In this document: positions 8,285 to 17,576 of the stretch, one piece after another
Layout: every line of letters starts with the position of its first letter
How positions within the stretch are numbered: position 1 is the first letter of the stretch
The notes under the pieces: generated by a model
What the model saw: only the letters and a program-made list of their open reading frames with translations
What the model was told of the DNA's origin: nothing
The model's database searches: none
Assembly: GCF_013408555.1 (NCBI RefSeq)
Contig: NZ_JACBZN010000001.1
Span: 806,001 to 870,000, forward strand
Origin: Aeromicrobium tamlense
Lineage (GTDB): Bacteria > Actinomycetota > Actinomycetes > Propionibacteriales > Nocardioidaceae
DNA length: 64,000 nucleotides
Reading direction: 5' to 3'
Translations under genes and position numbers: made by a program

Positions 8285-9264
8285 CGACCCTGCAGTCCCG
8301 CGTCGACGGCCTGCTGACCTGGCTGACCTCGGCCCAGCACCACCCGCGGAGCTTCGCGCTCCTGCGGATCCTGCTCGGCGTCGCGATCCTGCTGACTCTC
8401 GTGCCCAGCGCCCGGGATCGCGAGCTGCTGTGGGGCGACGCCTCCTTCTGGGTGGACCCCGAGGCCAGACGGCGGGGCTTCGCCACGTTCGACGTCCTGG
8501 TGCCGAAGGACTCGCCGTTGCTGTTCGAGGTCGCCTTCTTCGGCCTCGTCGTCCTGGCGGTGCTCTTCACGATCGGCCTGCGGACGCGGATCGTCCTCCC
8601 GGTCATGCTGGTGTTGCTGGTGTCGCTGCAGGCGAACAACCCCTACGTGCTCAACGGCGGGGACACGCTCATCCGGCTCGCCCTGCTGTTCATGCTGTTC
8701 GCGAATCTCGACGCCCACCTCTCGGTCGACGCGCTGCTGCGGCGTGGCCGCGCGCGGCGACGCCGGGTGCCGGCCCACGTCGCGAACGCCGCCCACAACG
8801 TCGGCCTCGTGCTCTGCTGGTTCCAGATTCTCGTCGTGTACGTCGTGTCGGGCTTCTGGAAGCTGTCGGGAGGGGAGTGGCTCGACGGGACGGCCCTCTT
8901 CTACGCCCTGCGCCTGGACGCCTTCGCCGTGCAGCCGATCGCGAACGAGCTGCTGTGGCAGTCGTCCCTGGCGATCGGGCTGGCCACGTTCGTGGCACTG
9001 TGGGCGCAGACGCTGTTCCCGCTCGCCGTCCTGTGGCGGCCGACCCGCATCGTCGTGCTCGTCACGCTGGTCCTGATGCACCTCGGCGTCGCCACGCTGA
9101 TGGGGCTGTGGCCCTTCTCGTTGGCGATGATCGGGCTGGACCTGCTCTTCGTCCGCGACTCGACCTGGGTCGACCTCCGCGCCCGTGCCGGCCGCCTGCG
9201 GCAGGGCGTCCGGCGACCGACGGAGAATCCGGGGCGACCCCGTGCGGCGGCTCCGGTGCGCTGA
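8281..9264 (+). CDS. HTTM-domain polytopic membrane protein
   Basis: 327 residues. Features seen: RSFALLRILLGVAILLTLV at the N-terminus, a lumenal-type loop with WGDASFW, several further hydrophobic helices, and GFWKLSGGEWLDGTALFYAL, which is characteristic of the HTTM (horizontally transferred transmembrane) family related to vitamin-K-dependent gamma-carboxylase. Bacterial members have no settled reaction. The C-terminal 35 residues are basic and probably cytoplasmic. Start ATG 8281 overlaps the previous stop by 4 bases. Confidence 0.85.
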   Translation: MTTLQSRVDGLLTWLTSAQHHPRSFALLRILLGVAILLTLVPSARDRELLWGDASFWVDPEARRRGFATFDVLVPKDSPLLFEVAFFGLVVLAVLFTIGLRTRIVLPVMLVLLVSLQANNPYVLNGGDTLIRLALLFMLFANLDAHLSVDALLRRGRARRRRVPAHVANAAHNVGLVLCWFQILVVYVVSGFWKLSGGEWLDGTALFYALRLDAFAVQPIANELLWQSSLAIGLATFVALWAQTLFPLAVLWRPTRIVVLVTLVLMHLGVATLMGLWPFSLAMIGLDLLFVRDSTWVDLRARAGRLRQGVRRPTENPGRPRAAAPVR

Positions 9265-9286
9265 CCGCCGCTGACAGGATGGCCCC

Positions 9287-9733
9287 ATGACCCGTGAGGC
9301 CGCCCTGTTCGATCTCGACGGCACGCTGTGCGACACCTCGCAGATCGAGCACCTCGTGACCGGGCCCGACGCCGACTACCGCGCCTTCCACGCGGCGTCG
9401 GCCGACGCGCCCACCCGCGCCGACGTGCACGCCGCGCTGGACGAGGCGCGGGGCAGAGGTCTGGCGATCGTCCTGTGGACGGGCCGGGAGTTCCTGTGGC
9501 GCGACCTGACGCTCGACTGGCTCGACCGGCACGGCATCGCCCAGGACGGCCTTTACATGCGCCTGGCCGCCGACTACCGGCCCGCCACCGTGGTCAAGAC
9601 CGAGCTGCTACGAGACATCGCCTCGGACGGGCTGACCGTGGTGGAGGCGTGGGAGGACGACCGTGAGATCGTCGACCTGCTGCGCTCCGCGGGAGTCCCC
9701 GACGTCCGACAGGTGGCGGGTGGGGCGTCGTGA
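9287..9733 (+). CDS. HAD-superfamily phosphatase-like protein (polynucleotide-kinase 3'-phosphatase type)
   Basis: 148 residues. HAD motif I is clear (ALFDLDGTLCDT, residues 6-17), with VLWTGRE as motif II and VEAWEDDREIVDLL as the motif III/IV region with the acidic pair. The size and the motif pattern fit the small HAD proteins related to the 3'-phosphatase half of polynucleotide kinase; the substrate is not known. The box CAGGAT lies 6 nt before the ATG, suggesting a leaderless mRNA. Confidence 0.8.
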   Translation: MTREAALFDLDGTLCDTSQIEHLVTGPDADYRAFHAASADAPTRADVHAALDEARGRGLAIVLWTGREFLWRDLTLDWLDRHGIAQDGLYMRLAADYRPATVVKTELLRDIASDGLTVVEAWEDDREIVDLLRSAGVPDVRQVAGGAS

Positions 9734-9836
9734 GGCGCTCGTCGGGGCAACGCTTGTCGGAAGTGCTCGGGATGGGTCACAATGGGGACAGGTATCACCC
9801 GAGATCGCTGGGGAAGGCGCACCTAGGGAGGTACCG

Positions 9837-10364
9837 ATGAACACGGTGAATACGGTCCGGACCGGCACCCCGATGACGCGGGGTGTCCTTTTCGTGCACT
9901 CTTCACCCTCGGCTCTGTGCGCCCACATCGAGTGGGCAGCGGCCGGCGTGCTGGGCGGCAAGGTCGACCTCTCATGGACCCCGCAGCCCGCCGAGCCGGG
10001 CACCTACCGCGCCGAGCTGTCGTGGCAGGCCCCGTCGGGCACCGCCGCGGCGCTCACGTCCGTGCTGCGCGGCTGGGACCTGCTCCGCTTCGAGATCACC
10101 GAGGAGCCCACCGCCACCAGCGAGGGCGCCCGCTACTCCTTCACGCCCAGCCTGGGCATCTTCCACGCCATGACCGGCCTGCACGGCGACGTGCTGATCC
10201 CCGAGGACCGCATCAAGGCGTTCCGGGTCAAGGCGGCCCAGGGCGACATCACGATGGACGAGGCCCTCGACGGCCTGCTGGGCGTCAAGTGGGACGCCGA
10301 GCTCGAGCCCTTCCGTCAGGCGGGCGAGGGCGCTCCCGTGCGCTGGCTGCACCAGGTGATCTGA
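9837..10364 (+). CDS. DUF3145 conserved actinobacterial protein
   Basis: 175 residues. Strongly conserved-looking blocks: TRGVLFVHSSPSALCAHIEW, ELSWQAPSGTAAAL, YSFTPSLGIFHAMTGLHGDV and ITMDEALDGLLGVKWDAEL. These match the DUF3145 family, which is widespread in actinobacteria and has no assigned function. The start is fixed by AGGGAGG at 9825-9831, six bases before ATG 9837. It has no signal peptide or membrane helix and is likely cytoplasmic. A direct repeat of GGTGATCTGACCC flanks its stop codon (10354-10380). Confidence 0.85.
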   Translation: MNTVNTVRTGTPMTRGVLFVHSSPSALCAHIEWAAAGVLGGKVDLSWTPQPAEPGTYRAELSWQAPSGTAAALTSVLRGWDLLRFEITEEPTATSEGARYSFTPSLGIFHAMTGLHGDVLIPEDRIKAFRVKAAQGDITMDEALDGLLGVKWDAELEPFRQAGEGAPVRWLHQVI

Positions 10365-10383
10365 CCCGGTGATCTGACCCGGC

Positions 10384-10896
10384 TCAGCCGATCGTGACGG
10401 TGATGTCGGGCGTGGAGTCGCCCGACGCCTTGTCGGTGACGCGGAACTTCCGCTCGCCGGTGCGCGACGTGTAGATCTTCGTCTCGAAGCGACCGCCGTC
10501 GGTGGCCGCGACGGTGACGGGGAAGTCGTCCCACGGCCCGTCGCCGTCCTTGACCTGGATCTGCAGCTGCGCGCCCTTGTCGGCCGACGGCAGCACGCCG
10601 ACGATGTCGAAGCGCTCGCCGGGGGCGGCGCGGTTGCCCGGGACGGGCGTCAGCTTGGGCTGGGGGCCCTTGTCCTCGGGCTCGGGCTCGGGCGTCGGGG
10701 TGGGGGTCGGCGTCGGCGCCGTGGTGGGCGCGCTCGTGGGAGCCGCCAGTGGCGGCAGGTCGGCCGAGGTGACGCCCGTGGCGGTCAGCGCGCCGGCGGA
10801 GAACAGGCCGATCCCGACGCCCAGCGCCACGCCGATGAGCGCGAGCCAGCCGAAGGCGCGCGCGGCCGGGTGGCGCAGGTCAGGTCGAGACGTCAC
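10384..10896 (-). CDS. Membrane-anchored protein with Pro/Thr linker, unknown function
   Basis: 170 residues. After a short basic start comes one membrane helix (about 14-38), a Pro-Thr-rich stretch (about 50-68, alternating TP) and an acidic EPEPED segment. A C-terminal domain of about 95 residues follows, with VPGNRAAPGERFDIVGVLPS and the DKASGDSTPDITVTIG end, which looks like a small beta sandwich. Start GTG 10896 is supported by the -10-like TAGACT 7 nt upstream on this strand. I do not recognise a family. It is divergent from the alpha/beta hydrolase, 60 bp apart. Confidence 0.75.
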   Translation of the reverse strand: MTSRPDLRHPAARAFGWLALIGVALGVGIGLFSAGALTATGVTSADLPPLAAPTSAPTTAPTPTPTPTPEPEPEDKGPQPKLTPVPGNRAAPGERFDIVGVLPSADKGAQLQIQVKDGDGPWDDFPVTVAATDGGRFETKIYTSRTGERKFRVTDKASGDSTPDITVTIG

Positions 10897-10956
10897 AGCC
10901 GGAAGTCTACGGGGCTTCTCCGAGAATCCCGCGACGACCTGACCTACGATGAGCGA

Positions 10957-11931
10957 ATGGTGCGGCCCCCCGAGCGCGGAGCGGTGGACGACGTCGACTA
11001 CGTCGTGGTCCACGGCTACCGCCGCGCGTATCGGATGCGCGGATCGGGCCCGCCGCTGCTGCTCCTGCACGGGATGGCCTGCGACTCCAGCACCTGGTTC
11101 CCGGTGATGGACCTGCTCGCCGAGCACTTCACCGTCATCGCGCCCGACCTCCTCGGCCACGGCGAGTCCGACAAGCCCAACGCCGACTACTCGCTCGGCG
11201 GCTTCGCCAACGGCATGCGCGACCTGCTGACGATCCTGGGCATCGACAAGGTCACGGTCGCCGGTCACAGCTTCGGCGGCGGCGTCGCGATGCAGTTCGC
11301 CTACCAGTTCCCCGAGCGCACCGAACGGGTCGTCCTGGTCTCCAGCGGGGGACTGGGCCCCGAGGTCACGCCGCTGATCCGCGCCCTCACGCTGCCGGGC
11401 GTCGGGCTGGGCATGCGCCTGGCCACGCTCAAGCCGTGGCGCGGGGTCGCCAGCGGCGCCCTGCGAGCGCTCTCACGCGTCCCGGCGGCGCGCGACCTCG
11501 ACGAGGTGGCCGCGATCTACGAGCGGCTCGCCGACCCCGCCACGACCCTGGCGATCCGCCGTCTCACCCGCACCGTGCTCGACATGAACGGCCAGTTCGT
11601 CACGATGGCCGACCGCGCCTACCTGACCCGGCTGATGCCGCTGCTGGTGGTCTGGGGACGCGACGACCGCGTCATCCCCGTGGCCCACGCCCAGCGGCTG
11701 CCGCTGCTGGAGAACTCCCACGTGCACGTCTTCGAGGACTCCGGGCACTTCCCGCACAAGGACCACCCCGAGGAGTTCGCCCGGCTCGTGGTCGACTTCT
11801 GCCGGATCCAGGCGCCGGCGCAGTACCACCGGGGAAAGTGGCGCGCGCTGCTGCGCCGCGGCGATCAGGCCGGGTTGGCCAGCGTGTCGCTGTCGGACGC
11901 CGGGTCGGAGTCGCCCTCCGCCGTCAGCTGA
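10957..11931 (+). CDS. Alpha/beta hydrolase
   Basis: 324 residues. The fold is shown by the oxyanion motif LLLLHGMA, the nucleophile elbow GHSFGG with Ser105, WGRDDRVI with Asp236 and DSGHFPHKDHP with His264, a full catalytic triad. The GESDK motif is present as well. Substrate unknown; the layout is that of esterase/epoxide-hydrolase-type enzymes. Start ATG 10957 has TACGAT 6 nt upstream (leaderless type). The last 67 bp overlap tail-to-tail with the PAP2 gene on the other strand. Confidence 0.88.
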   Translation: MVRPPERGAVDDVDYVVVHGYRRAYRMRGSGPPLLLLHGMACDSSTWFPVMDLLAEHFTVIAPDLLGHGESDKPNADYSLGGFANGMRDLLTILGIDKVTVAGHSFGGGVAMQFAYQFPERTERVVLVSSGGLGPEVTPLIRALTLPGVGLGMRLATLKPWRGVASGALRALSRVPAARDLDEVAAIYERLADPATTLAIRRLTRTVLDMNGQFVTMADRAYLTRLMPLLVVWGRDDRVIPVAHAQRLPLLENSHVHVFEDSGHFPHKDHPEEFARLVVDFCRIQAPAQYHRGKWRALLRRGDQAGLASVSLSDAGSESPSAVS

Positions 11932-12953
11932 AGCTTGTGGTGCCTCTGGTGCCAGAACCCGTTGCCGGTGGCCCAGCCGCCCAGCGCCACCGCGAGCCAG
12001 CCGATGAAGGCGCCGGCGATGTCGTCGGCGATGAAGTGCCAGCCGAAGTAGATCGTCGCGATGACGGTGAGGACGAAGTAGACCCAGGCGGTGATCTGCA
12101 GGTAGCGCGGCTGGTCGGTGCGCTGGAAGAACAGGACCGCGGTGAAGGTCACCGAGACGTGCAGCGAGGCGAACGCGGCGATGCCCCAGATCGGCGCGCC
12201 GGTGGGGTCCTCGTAGTTCTGTGCCGCATTGATGAACAGCGACTCCTGCAGCTGGGTGACGCCCGTGGTGGGCAGGTCGTCGAACAGGGTCGCGTTCGAG
12301 TACGTCGGGCCCAGCGAGGGGAAGATGTAGTAGCTGGCGGTGCCGAGCACCCAGTTCAGCGAGAGCGCCGTGGCGTACCAGGCACCGAGCGTGTAGTCGC
12401 GGTTCAGCACGAGGAACGCGGCCAGCGTGATCGGGATCAGCATGAGGTAGCTGACGTAGACCGTGGCCAGCACCTGTGCCGAGATGCCCGTGCCCAGCAG
12501 GCTGTGCATGACGTCGGCGGGGTGGTTGCCGAACATCAGCCAGTAGTCCCAGCGCGACAGCATCGTGTCGAAGTTGACGCCCTCGCGCAGGACGGGCAGG
12601 AAGCCCTTGATGTTCCGGTAGGCGACGTAGCAGATGTAGAACGTCAGCAGGCCGGTCGCGATGTGCGCGACGCGGCCCCAAGTCCACTCGTCGCGCACGA
12701 TCTCGCGAGCGCCGCGGAAGGCGTGACGCCACCCGGCGCGACGGATCGCGGCCGGCACGACGCCCAGGGCGAAGAACGCCAGGCCCATGACGGGCAGGCG
12801 GACGTACGCCGGACCGAGGAAGCCCTCGGGATCCTTCAGCGCGATGCCCAGCTGGGCCGACAGCACGAGCGCGGTGATGCCGATTCCGGCCGCGAGAGCG
12901 ACCCCGAAGGTGTACGGCCACGCGCGCAGCACGTCCCACCATCGTCTGAGCAT
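11865..12953 (-). CDS. PAP2-superfamily membrane phosphatase / inositolphosphotransferase-like
   Basis: 362 residues with about six to eight membrane helices. The PAP2 catalytic signature is seen in the C-terminal half: FPSLGPTY, then AFASLHVSVT (catalytic His), then GWHFIADDIAGAFIGW (second His/Asp pair). This spacing is that of the PAP2_3 branch (Aur1/Ipt1-like), which acts on lipid phosphates or transfers inositol phosphate. ATG 12953 is preferred over GTG 12959 because TAGACT lies 7 nt before the ATG. The C-terminus is a hydrophilic Asp/Ser-rich tail encoded in the overlap with the hydrolase gene. Confidence 0.87.
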   Translation of the reverse strand: MLRRWWDVLRAWPYTFGVALAAGIGITALVLSAQLGIALKDPEGFLGPAYVRLPVMGLAFFALGVVPAAIRRAGWRHAFRGAREIVRDEWTWGRVAHIATGLLTFYICYVAYRNIKGFLPVLREGVNFDTMLSRWDYWLMFGNHPADVMHSLLGTGISAQVLATVYVSYLMLIPITLAAFLVLNRDYTLGAWYATALSLNWVLGTASYYIFPSLGPTYSNATLFDDLPTTGVTQLQESLFINAAQNYEDPTGAPIWGIAAFASLHVSVTFTAVLFFQRTDQPRYLQITAWVYFVLTVIATIYFGWHFIADDIAGAFIGWLAVALGGWATGNGFWHQRHHKLQLTAEGDSDPASDSDTLANPA

Positions 12954-13010
12954 GCGCACCAGTCTACGGCGCCCTCGCTGAGAGCACCCTGAGGCGTCCT
13001 GCCGAACGGG

Positions 13011-15770
13011 TCAGGCGTCGGCGCCCTCCTGCTTCACGCCTGCAACGGCGGTGGGATCGTCGATCCGCAGCGAGTCGAACGCCTCCTGCGCGACCTTGGC
13101 GTCGATCCGACCCTCGCGTCCGAGCGACGCCAGCACCGCCACCACGATCGACTCGGCGTCGATCTGGAAGTAGCGGCGGGCACCCGCGCGGGTGTCGGCG
13201 AAGCCGAAGCCGTCGGCGCCCAGCGAGGTCCACGTGCCGGGCACCCAGCGCGAGATCTGGTCGGGAACGGCGCGCATGTAGTCGCTGACGGCGATCGTGG
13301 GGCCGCCCTCGCCGAGCTTCGTCGTGATCCACGGCGTCCGGGGCTCCTCGGCGAGGTGGTTGAAGTTCCACCGCTCCGCGGCCTCGGCCTCGCGGGCCAG
13401 CTCGTTCCAGGACGTGACCGACCAGACCTCGGCGGCGACGCCGTACTCCTCGGCCAGCGTGGCCTGGGCCTGCAGCGCCCACGGCACCGAGACGCCCGAG
13501 GCGAGGATGCGCGCGGGGGCGTCGCCCTCGATCGGCGACGCGGCGTAGCGGTGGGCGCCCTTGAGGATGCCCTCCACGTCGACGCCCTCGGGCTCGGCCG
13601 GCTGGTTGATCGGCTCGTTGTAGACCGTCAGGTAGTAGATGACGTCCTCGCCGAAGCTGCTGCCGCCGTGGTCGGAGTCGCCGTACATCCGGCGCAGGCC
13701 GTCGCGCATGATGTGCGCGATCTCGAACGCGTACGCGGGGTCGTAGTGGACGACCGCCGGGTTCGTGCGCGCGATGAGCGGGGAGTGGCCGTCGGCGTGC
13801 TGCAGGCCCTCGCCGGTGAGCGTCGTGCGACCCGCCGTGGCGCCCACGAGGAAGCCGCGCGAGAGCTGGTCGGCCATCGCCCAGAACGAGTCACCCGTGC
13901 GCTGGAAGCCGAACATCGAGTAGAAGAGGTAGACCGGGATCATCGGCTCGCCGTGCGTCGCGTACGCGCTGCCGGCCGCGATCGCCGAAGCGGCCGCGCC
14001 GGCCTCGCTGATGCCCTCGTGCAGGAGCTGGCCCTGCTCGCTCTCCTTGTACGCCAGCAGCAGCTTGCGGTCGACAGACTCGTAGGTCTGGCCGTGCGGG
14101 CTGTAGATCTTCGCCGACGGGAACATCGAGTCCATGCCGAACGTGCGGTACTCGTCCGGCGCGATGGGGACGATCCGCTGGCCGATCTGCTTGTCCTTCA
14201 TGAACTCGCGCAGCAGCCGCACGAACGCCATCGTCGTGGCGATCTGCTGCTTGCCCGAGCCCTTGCGCAGGTCGGCGTACGCGCCCTCCTCGGGCAGCGT
14301 GAGCGGCTTGGCCCGCACGATGCGCGACGGCAGCGAGCCGCCGAGCTCGCGTCGGCGCTCGAGCATGTACCGGATGTCCTCGTGGTCGGCGCCCGGGTGG
14401 TAGTACGGGGCGCCGTCGGGGGAGTCGATCTGCTCGTCGGTGATCGGGATCCGCAGCCGGTCGCGGAAGGTCTTCAGGTCGTCGTTCGTCAGCTTCTTCA
14501 TCTGGTGCGTCGCGTTGCGCGCCATGAACGACTCGAGCAGCCAGCCCTTGATGGTGTGGGCCAGGATCACGGTCGGCTGGCCCTTGTGCTTGCGGGCCGA
14601 CTCGAACGCGGCGTAGACCTTGCGGTAGTCGTGACCGCCGCGCGGGAGCTTCTCGATGTCCTCGTCCGAGAGGTGCTCCACGATCTTGGCCAGCTCCGGG
14701 TCGGGACCGAAGAAGTGCTCGCGGTTGTACGCGCCCGTCTCGATCGAGAGGGTCTGGAACTCGCCGTCGGGCACGCGGTTCATCTGGTTGACGAGCGCGC
14801 CCGTGGTGTCGCGGGCGAGCAGGTCGTCCCACTCGCGTCCCCACACGACCTTGATGACGTTCCAGCCGGCGCCCAGGAAGAAGGACTCGAGCTCCTGGAT
14901 GACCTTGCCGTTGCCGCGGACCGGGCCGTCGAGCTGCTGCAGGTTGCAGTTGACGACGAACGTGAGGTTGTCGAGCTGCTCGCGGGCGGCCAGGCCGATC
15001 GCGCCGAGGGACTCGGGCTCGCCCATCTCGCCGTCGCCCAGGAACGTCCAGACGTGCTGCTCGCTGGTGTCCTTGATGCCGCGGTTCTCCAGGTAGCGGT
15101 TGAAGCGCGCCTGGTAGATCGAGTTGATCGCCGCGAGGCCCATCGAGACCGTGGGGAACTCCCAGTAGTCGCTCATGAGGCGCGGGTGCGGGTAGGACGG
15201 GAGGCCCTTGCCCTCGCCCTGGGACTTCTCCTGGCGGAAGTTGTTGAGGGCGGACTCGTCGAAGCGGCCCTCGAGGAAGGAGCGGGCGTAGATGCCGGGC
15301 GCGGCGTGGCCCTGGTAGTAGATCTGGTCGCCGCCGCCGGGGTGCTCCTTGCCGCGGAAGAAGTGGTTGAAGCCGACCTCGTAGAGGCTGGCCGCCGACT
15401 GGTAGGTGGCGATGTGGCCGCCCACGCCGAGGCCGGGGCGGTTCGCCCGCGACACCATGACCGCGGCGTTCCAGCGGATGTACGAGCGGATGCGTCGCTC
15501 GATGTCCTCGTCGCCGGGGAACTCCGGCTCGCGCTCGGGCGGGATGGTGTTGATGAAGTCGGTGCTGCGCAGCGCCGGCATGCCGACGGCCCGCTCACGG
15601 GACCTCTCGAGCATGCGCAGCATGACGTAGCGGGCGCGGTCGCGTCCTCGCTCGTCGACCATCTGGTCGAGTGAGCGGAGCCAGTCCTGCGTCTCGTCGG
15701 GATCCACGTCGGGCAGCTGTGTGGGCATGCCGCCGTGGATGATGGGGCGGTCGGGGCCGGATGAGGCCAT
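13011..15770 (-). CDS. aceE: Pyruvate dehydrogenase E1 component, homodimeric type
   Basis: 919 residues, the full length of homodimeric AceE. It decarboxylates pyruvate with thiamine diphosphate and hands the acetyl group to the E2 lipoyl domain. Seen: the N-terminal part with [20 protein letters not shown], the TPP motif [10 protein letters not shown]...NCNLQ (about 244-275), the [12 protein letters not shown] transketolase segment and [18 protein letters not shown] 15770 is preceded by GGGAG. It is divergent from DUF3052/peroxiredoxin, the same neighbourhood as M. tuberculosis aceE (Rv2241) with Rv2239c and Rv2238c. No E2 or E3 gene is nearby. Confidence 0.97.
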   Translation of the reverse strand: MASSGPDRPIIHGGMPTQLPDVDPDETQDWLRSLDQMVDERGRDRARYVMLRMLERSRERAVGMPALRSTDFINTIPPEREPEFPGDEDIERRIRSYIRWNAAVMVSRANRPGLGVGGHIATYQSAASLYEVGFNHFFRGKEHPGGGDQIYYQGHAAPGIYARSFLEGRFDESALNNFRQEKSQGEGKGLPSYPHPRLMSDYWEFPTVSMGLAAINSIYQARFNRYLENRGIKDTSEQHVWTFLGDGEMGEPESLGAIGLAAREQLDNLTFVVNCNLQQLDGPVRGNGKVIQELESFFLGAGWNVIKVVWGREWDDLLARDTTGALVNQMNRVPDGEFQTLSIETGAYNREHFFGPDPELAKIVEHLSDEDIEKLPRGGHDYRKVYAAFESARKHKGQPTVILAHTIKGWLLESFMARNATHQMKKLTNDDLKTFRDRLRIPITDEQIDSPDGAPYYHPGADHEDIRYMLERRRELGGSLPSRIVRAKPLTLPEEGAYADLRKGSGKQQIATTMAFVRLLREFMKDKQIGQRIVPIAPDEYRTFGMDSMFPSAKIYSPHGQTYESVDRKLLLAYKESEQGQLLHEGISEAGAAASAIAAGSAYATHGEPMIPVYLFYSMFGFQRTGDSFWAMADQLSRGFLVGATAGRTTLTGEGLQHADGHSPLIARTNPAVVHYDPAYAFEIAHIMRDGLRRMYGDSDHGGSSFGEDVIYYLTVYNEPINQPAEPEGVDVEGILKGAHRYAASPIEGDAPARILASGVSVPWALQAQATLAEEYGVAAEVWSVTSWNELAREAEAAERWNFNHLAEEPRTPWITTKLGEGGPTIAVSDYMRAVPDQISRWVPGTWTSLGADGFGFADTRAGARRYFQIDAESIVVAVLASLGREGRIDAKVAQEAFDSLRIDDPTAVAGVKQEGADA

Positions 15771-15826
15771 GGTGCACTCCCTGGGGTGTCGGGATGGACC
15801 CTTCCATCAAACCACCCGGAGTTCGC

Positions 15827-15873
15827 TAGTGTGAGTCCGGCAAGGAACCGATACGCCCTACTGGACAGTAGGG
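15827..15873 (+). promoter_or_regulatory. Promoter and perfect leader palindrome of the DUF3052-peroxiredoxin operon
   Basis: TAGTGT (15827-15832) reads as a -10 box. Downstream lies CCCTACTG-GA-CAGTAGGG (15856-15873), a perfect 8-bp inverted repeat with a 2-base spacer, directly in front of the GAAGGAGG ribosome-binding site (15875-15882). It can be a repressor operator or a leader hairpin that affects ribosome access. Confidence 0.6.
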
Positions 15874-15887
15874 AAGAAGGAGGTGCG

Positions 15888-16274
15888 GTGGACGCGGGGA
15901 AGCTGGGCTTCGAACCTGACTCCGTCATCCAGGAGCTCGGCTGGGACGAGGACACCGACGCGGAGTTCCGCTCCGCCATCGAGTCCCACACGGGCAGCGA
16001 GCTGGTGGACGGCGACATCGGCGAGGTCGTCGATGGCGTGATCCTGTGGTGGCGCGAGGAGGACGGCGATCTGACCGACGCCCTCGTCGACGCGACGCAG
16101 GATGTGGCCGAAGGCGGATTCGTCTGGCTCCTGACCCCCAAGGTCGGTCACGAGGGACACGTCTCGGGCGCCGACATCGGTGAGGCCGCCCCCATCGCGG
16201 GCCTGTCGATCACCACGACGTCCGCCGTCGGCCCGAACTGGGTCGCCACCAAGCTCTCCACGCACAAGAGGTGA
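15888..16274 (+). CDS. DUF3052 family protein
   Basis: 128 residues from GTG 15888, fixed by the strong ribosome-binding site GAAGGAGG. Conserved-looking segments include KLGFEPDSVIQELGWDEDTD, DGVILWWREEDGDLTDALVD and GGFVWLLTPKVGHEGHV. This is the DUF3052 family, the homologue of M. tuberculosis Rv2239c, next to the AhpE-type peroxiredoxin as here. The family may be a small partner or carrier; no reaction is known. Its stop overlaps the GTG of the peroxiredoxin (GTGA at 16271), so the two are coupled. Confidence 0.88.
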   Translation: MDAGKLGFEPDSVIQELGWDEDTDAEFRSAIESHTGSELVDGDIGEVVDGVILWWREEDGDLTDALVDATQDVAEGGFVWLLTPKVGHEGHVSGADIGEAAPIAGLSITTTSAVGPNWVATKLSTHKR

Positions 16275-16735
16275 CCGTGAGCATCGAGATCGGGTCGCCC
16301 GCACCGGACTTCACCCTCAAGAACCAGCACGGCGAGGACGTCACGCTGTCGAGTCTGCGTGGCCGCAACGTGGTCGTGCTGTTCTACCCCTTCGCGTTCA
16401 GCGGGATCTGCACCGGCGAGCTGTGCGAGATCCGCGACAACCTCGCGATCTTCAACGACGTCGACGCCGAGGTCCTGGCGATCTCGTGCGACCACATGTT
16501 CAGCCTGCGCGCCTACGCCGAGCAGGACGGGTACGAGTTCAGCCTGCTGAGCGACTTCTGGCCGCACGGCGCCGTCTCGAAGGCCTACGGCATCTTCCAG
16601 GAGAAGGCCGGTGCCGCTGCCCGAGGCACCTACCTGATCGATCGCGAGGGGATCGTGCGCTGGAAGGTGGAGAACGGAATCGGCGAGGCTCGTGATCTCT
16701 CTGCTTACCGTGAGGCACTTGCGTCACTGGGGTAA
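16271..16735 (+). CDS. Peroxiredoxin, AhpE-like
   Basis: 154 residues of the thioredoxin fold that reduce hydrogen peroxide and organic hydroperoxides. The active site is FYPFAFSGIC with peroxidatic Cys47 in the P-x3-S-x2-C arrangement. A second cysteine, Cys52 (GELCEIRDN), lies one helical turn further; AhpE proteins are usually 1-Cys, so this residue could be a nearby resolving cysteine, though such a position is unusual. Start is GTG 16271 or GTG 16277. It is the last gene of the DUF3052 operon and is followed by a strong terminator. Confidence 0.93.
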   Translation: MTVSIEIGSPAPDFTLKNQHGEDVTLSSLRGRNVVVLFYPFAFSGICTGELCEIRDNLAIFNDVDAEVLAISCDHMFSLRAYAEQDGYEFSLLSDFWPHGAVSKAYGIFQEKAGAAARGTYLIDREGIVRWKVENGIGEARDLSAYREALASLG

Positions 16736-16811
16736 TCCCACAGCAAATTTTCAGACCACAACGCGTGGAAATCACTCACGCCGGCCATGGCGATCTGGTT
16801 TGATGGAACTA

Positions 16812-16854
16812 CCGCGCCGCCGGGGACCCGAGACCCCGGCGGCGCGGCTTTTCT
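16812..16854 (+). terminator. Intrinsic terminator of the DUF3052-peroxiredoxin operon
   Basis: A GC-rich hairpin with CCGCGCCGCCGGGG on the left (16812-16825) and its complement ending in GGCGGCGCGG (about 16834-16847), followed by CTTTTCT. The 60 bp before it (16741-16800) are A/T-rich and hold no gene I can support. Confidence 0.9.
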
Positions 16855-16914
16855 GTGCCGGGGCGGGACGCGAGATGCTTGCGTTACCGTTCTCCTGCAC
16901 GTCCTCGTGCCGTG

Positions 16915-16988
16915 GGGCGAATAGCTCAGCTGGTCAGAGCATCCGGTTTACACCCGGAAGGTCGGGGGTTCGAGCCCCTCTTCGCCCA
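16915..16988 (+). tRNA. tRNA-Val (UAC anticodon)
   Basis: Acceptor GGGCGAA (16915-16921) pairs with TTCGCCC (16981-16987), discriminator A. Anticodon loop TTTACAC with anticodon TAC; T loop GTTCGAGCC. 74 nt; CCA is not encoded (ACCG follows). Confidence 0.96.
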
Positions 16989-17055
16989 CCGCACCCCGTC
17001 GCCGGACCGCTCGGCCCCGGTCGTCGTGACCGACGTGCCGACCTACACTGGCCGC

Positions 17056-17481
17056 ATGTCCGTGGAGGCGGTGAGGAGCCGGGGTCGCATCCGGTTCGTG
17101 TTGCTGGGTGGACTGCTCGTCGCGGGTGTGATCGTCGGCCTGCTGGGCATGCACACGCTCAACCTCCACGGGACCCCCGCCGCGCAGGCTCCCGCCGTCG
17201 CGCACGCCGCGCACGACGTGGGGGAGCACCTCGCGGCCGACGCCGTCGTGCCGGCGGCCGAGAGCCCGGCGAGCTGCGTCGAGTGCGCCGTCGGCGGTCA
17301 CCTGGGCATGGCCATGGCCTGCGTCCTGGCGCTCCTGCTCGTCCTGCTGGTCCTCGCGCTCCCGCGGCTGCTCCCGTCATGGCTCCATCGCTCGTGGACC
17401 GTGCCCGCGCGGCTCGACATCGCGCTCCCCGTCCTGTCCCGAGCACCCTCGCTCCAGGCCCTCTGCATCAGCCGAACGTGA
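17056..17481 (+). CDS. DUF6153-like small membrane protein
   Basis: 141 residues, with a first membrane helix (about 14-35, FVLLGGLLVAGVIVGLLGMH), a His-containing loop (HAAHDVGEH) and a Cys pair CVECAVGGH. A second hydrophobic block follows (about 77-100, ACVLALLLVLLVLALP), then a basic C-terminus. The pattern, and the DUF305 gene behind it, fit DUF6153. Function unknown; the Cys/His content and the neighbours suggest a metal-related role in or outside the membrane. TACACT lies 6 nt before ATG 17056 (leaderless type). Confidence 0.75.
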   Translation: MSVEAVRSRGRIRFVLLGGLLVAGVIVGLLGMHTLNLHGTPAAQAPAVAHAAHDVGEHLAADAVVPAAESPASCVECAVGGHLGMAMACVLALLLVLLVLALPRLLPSWLHRSWTVPARLDIALPVLSRAPSLQALCISRT

Positions 17482-17576
17482 TGGGTCGGGCCCCTGATGA
17501 CACCCGTCACGGGGCCTCCTGCCCGAGCCGCGCCGACGACGGCGCGTGCCGACACCCTCACGAACACGGAGAAGAC

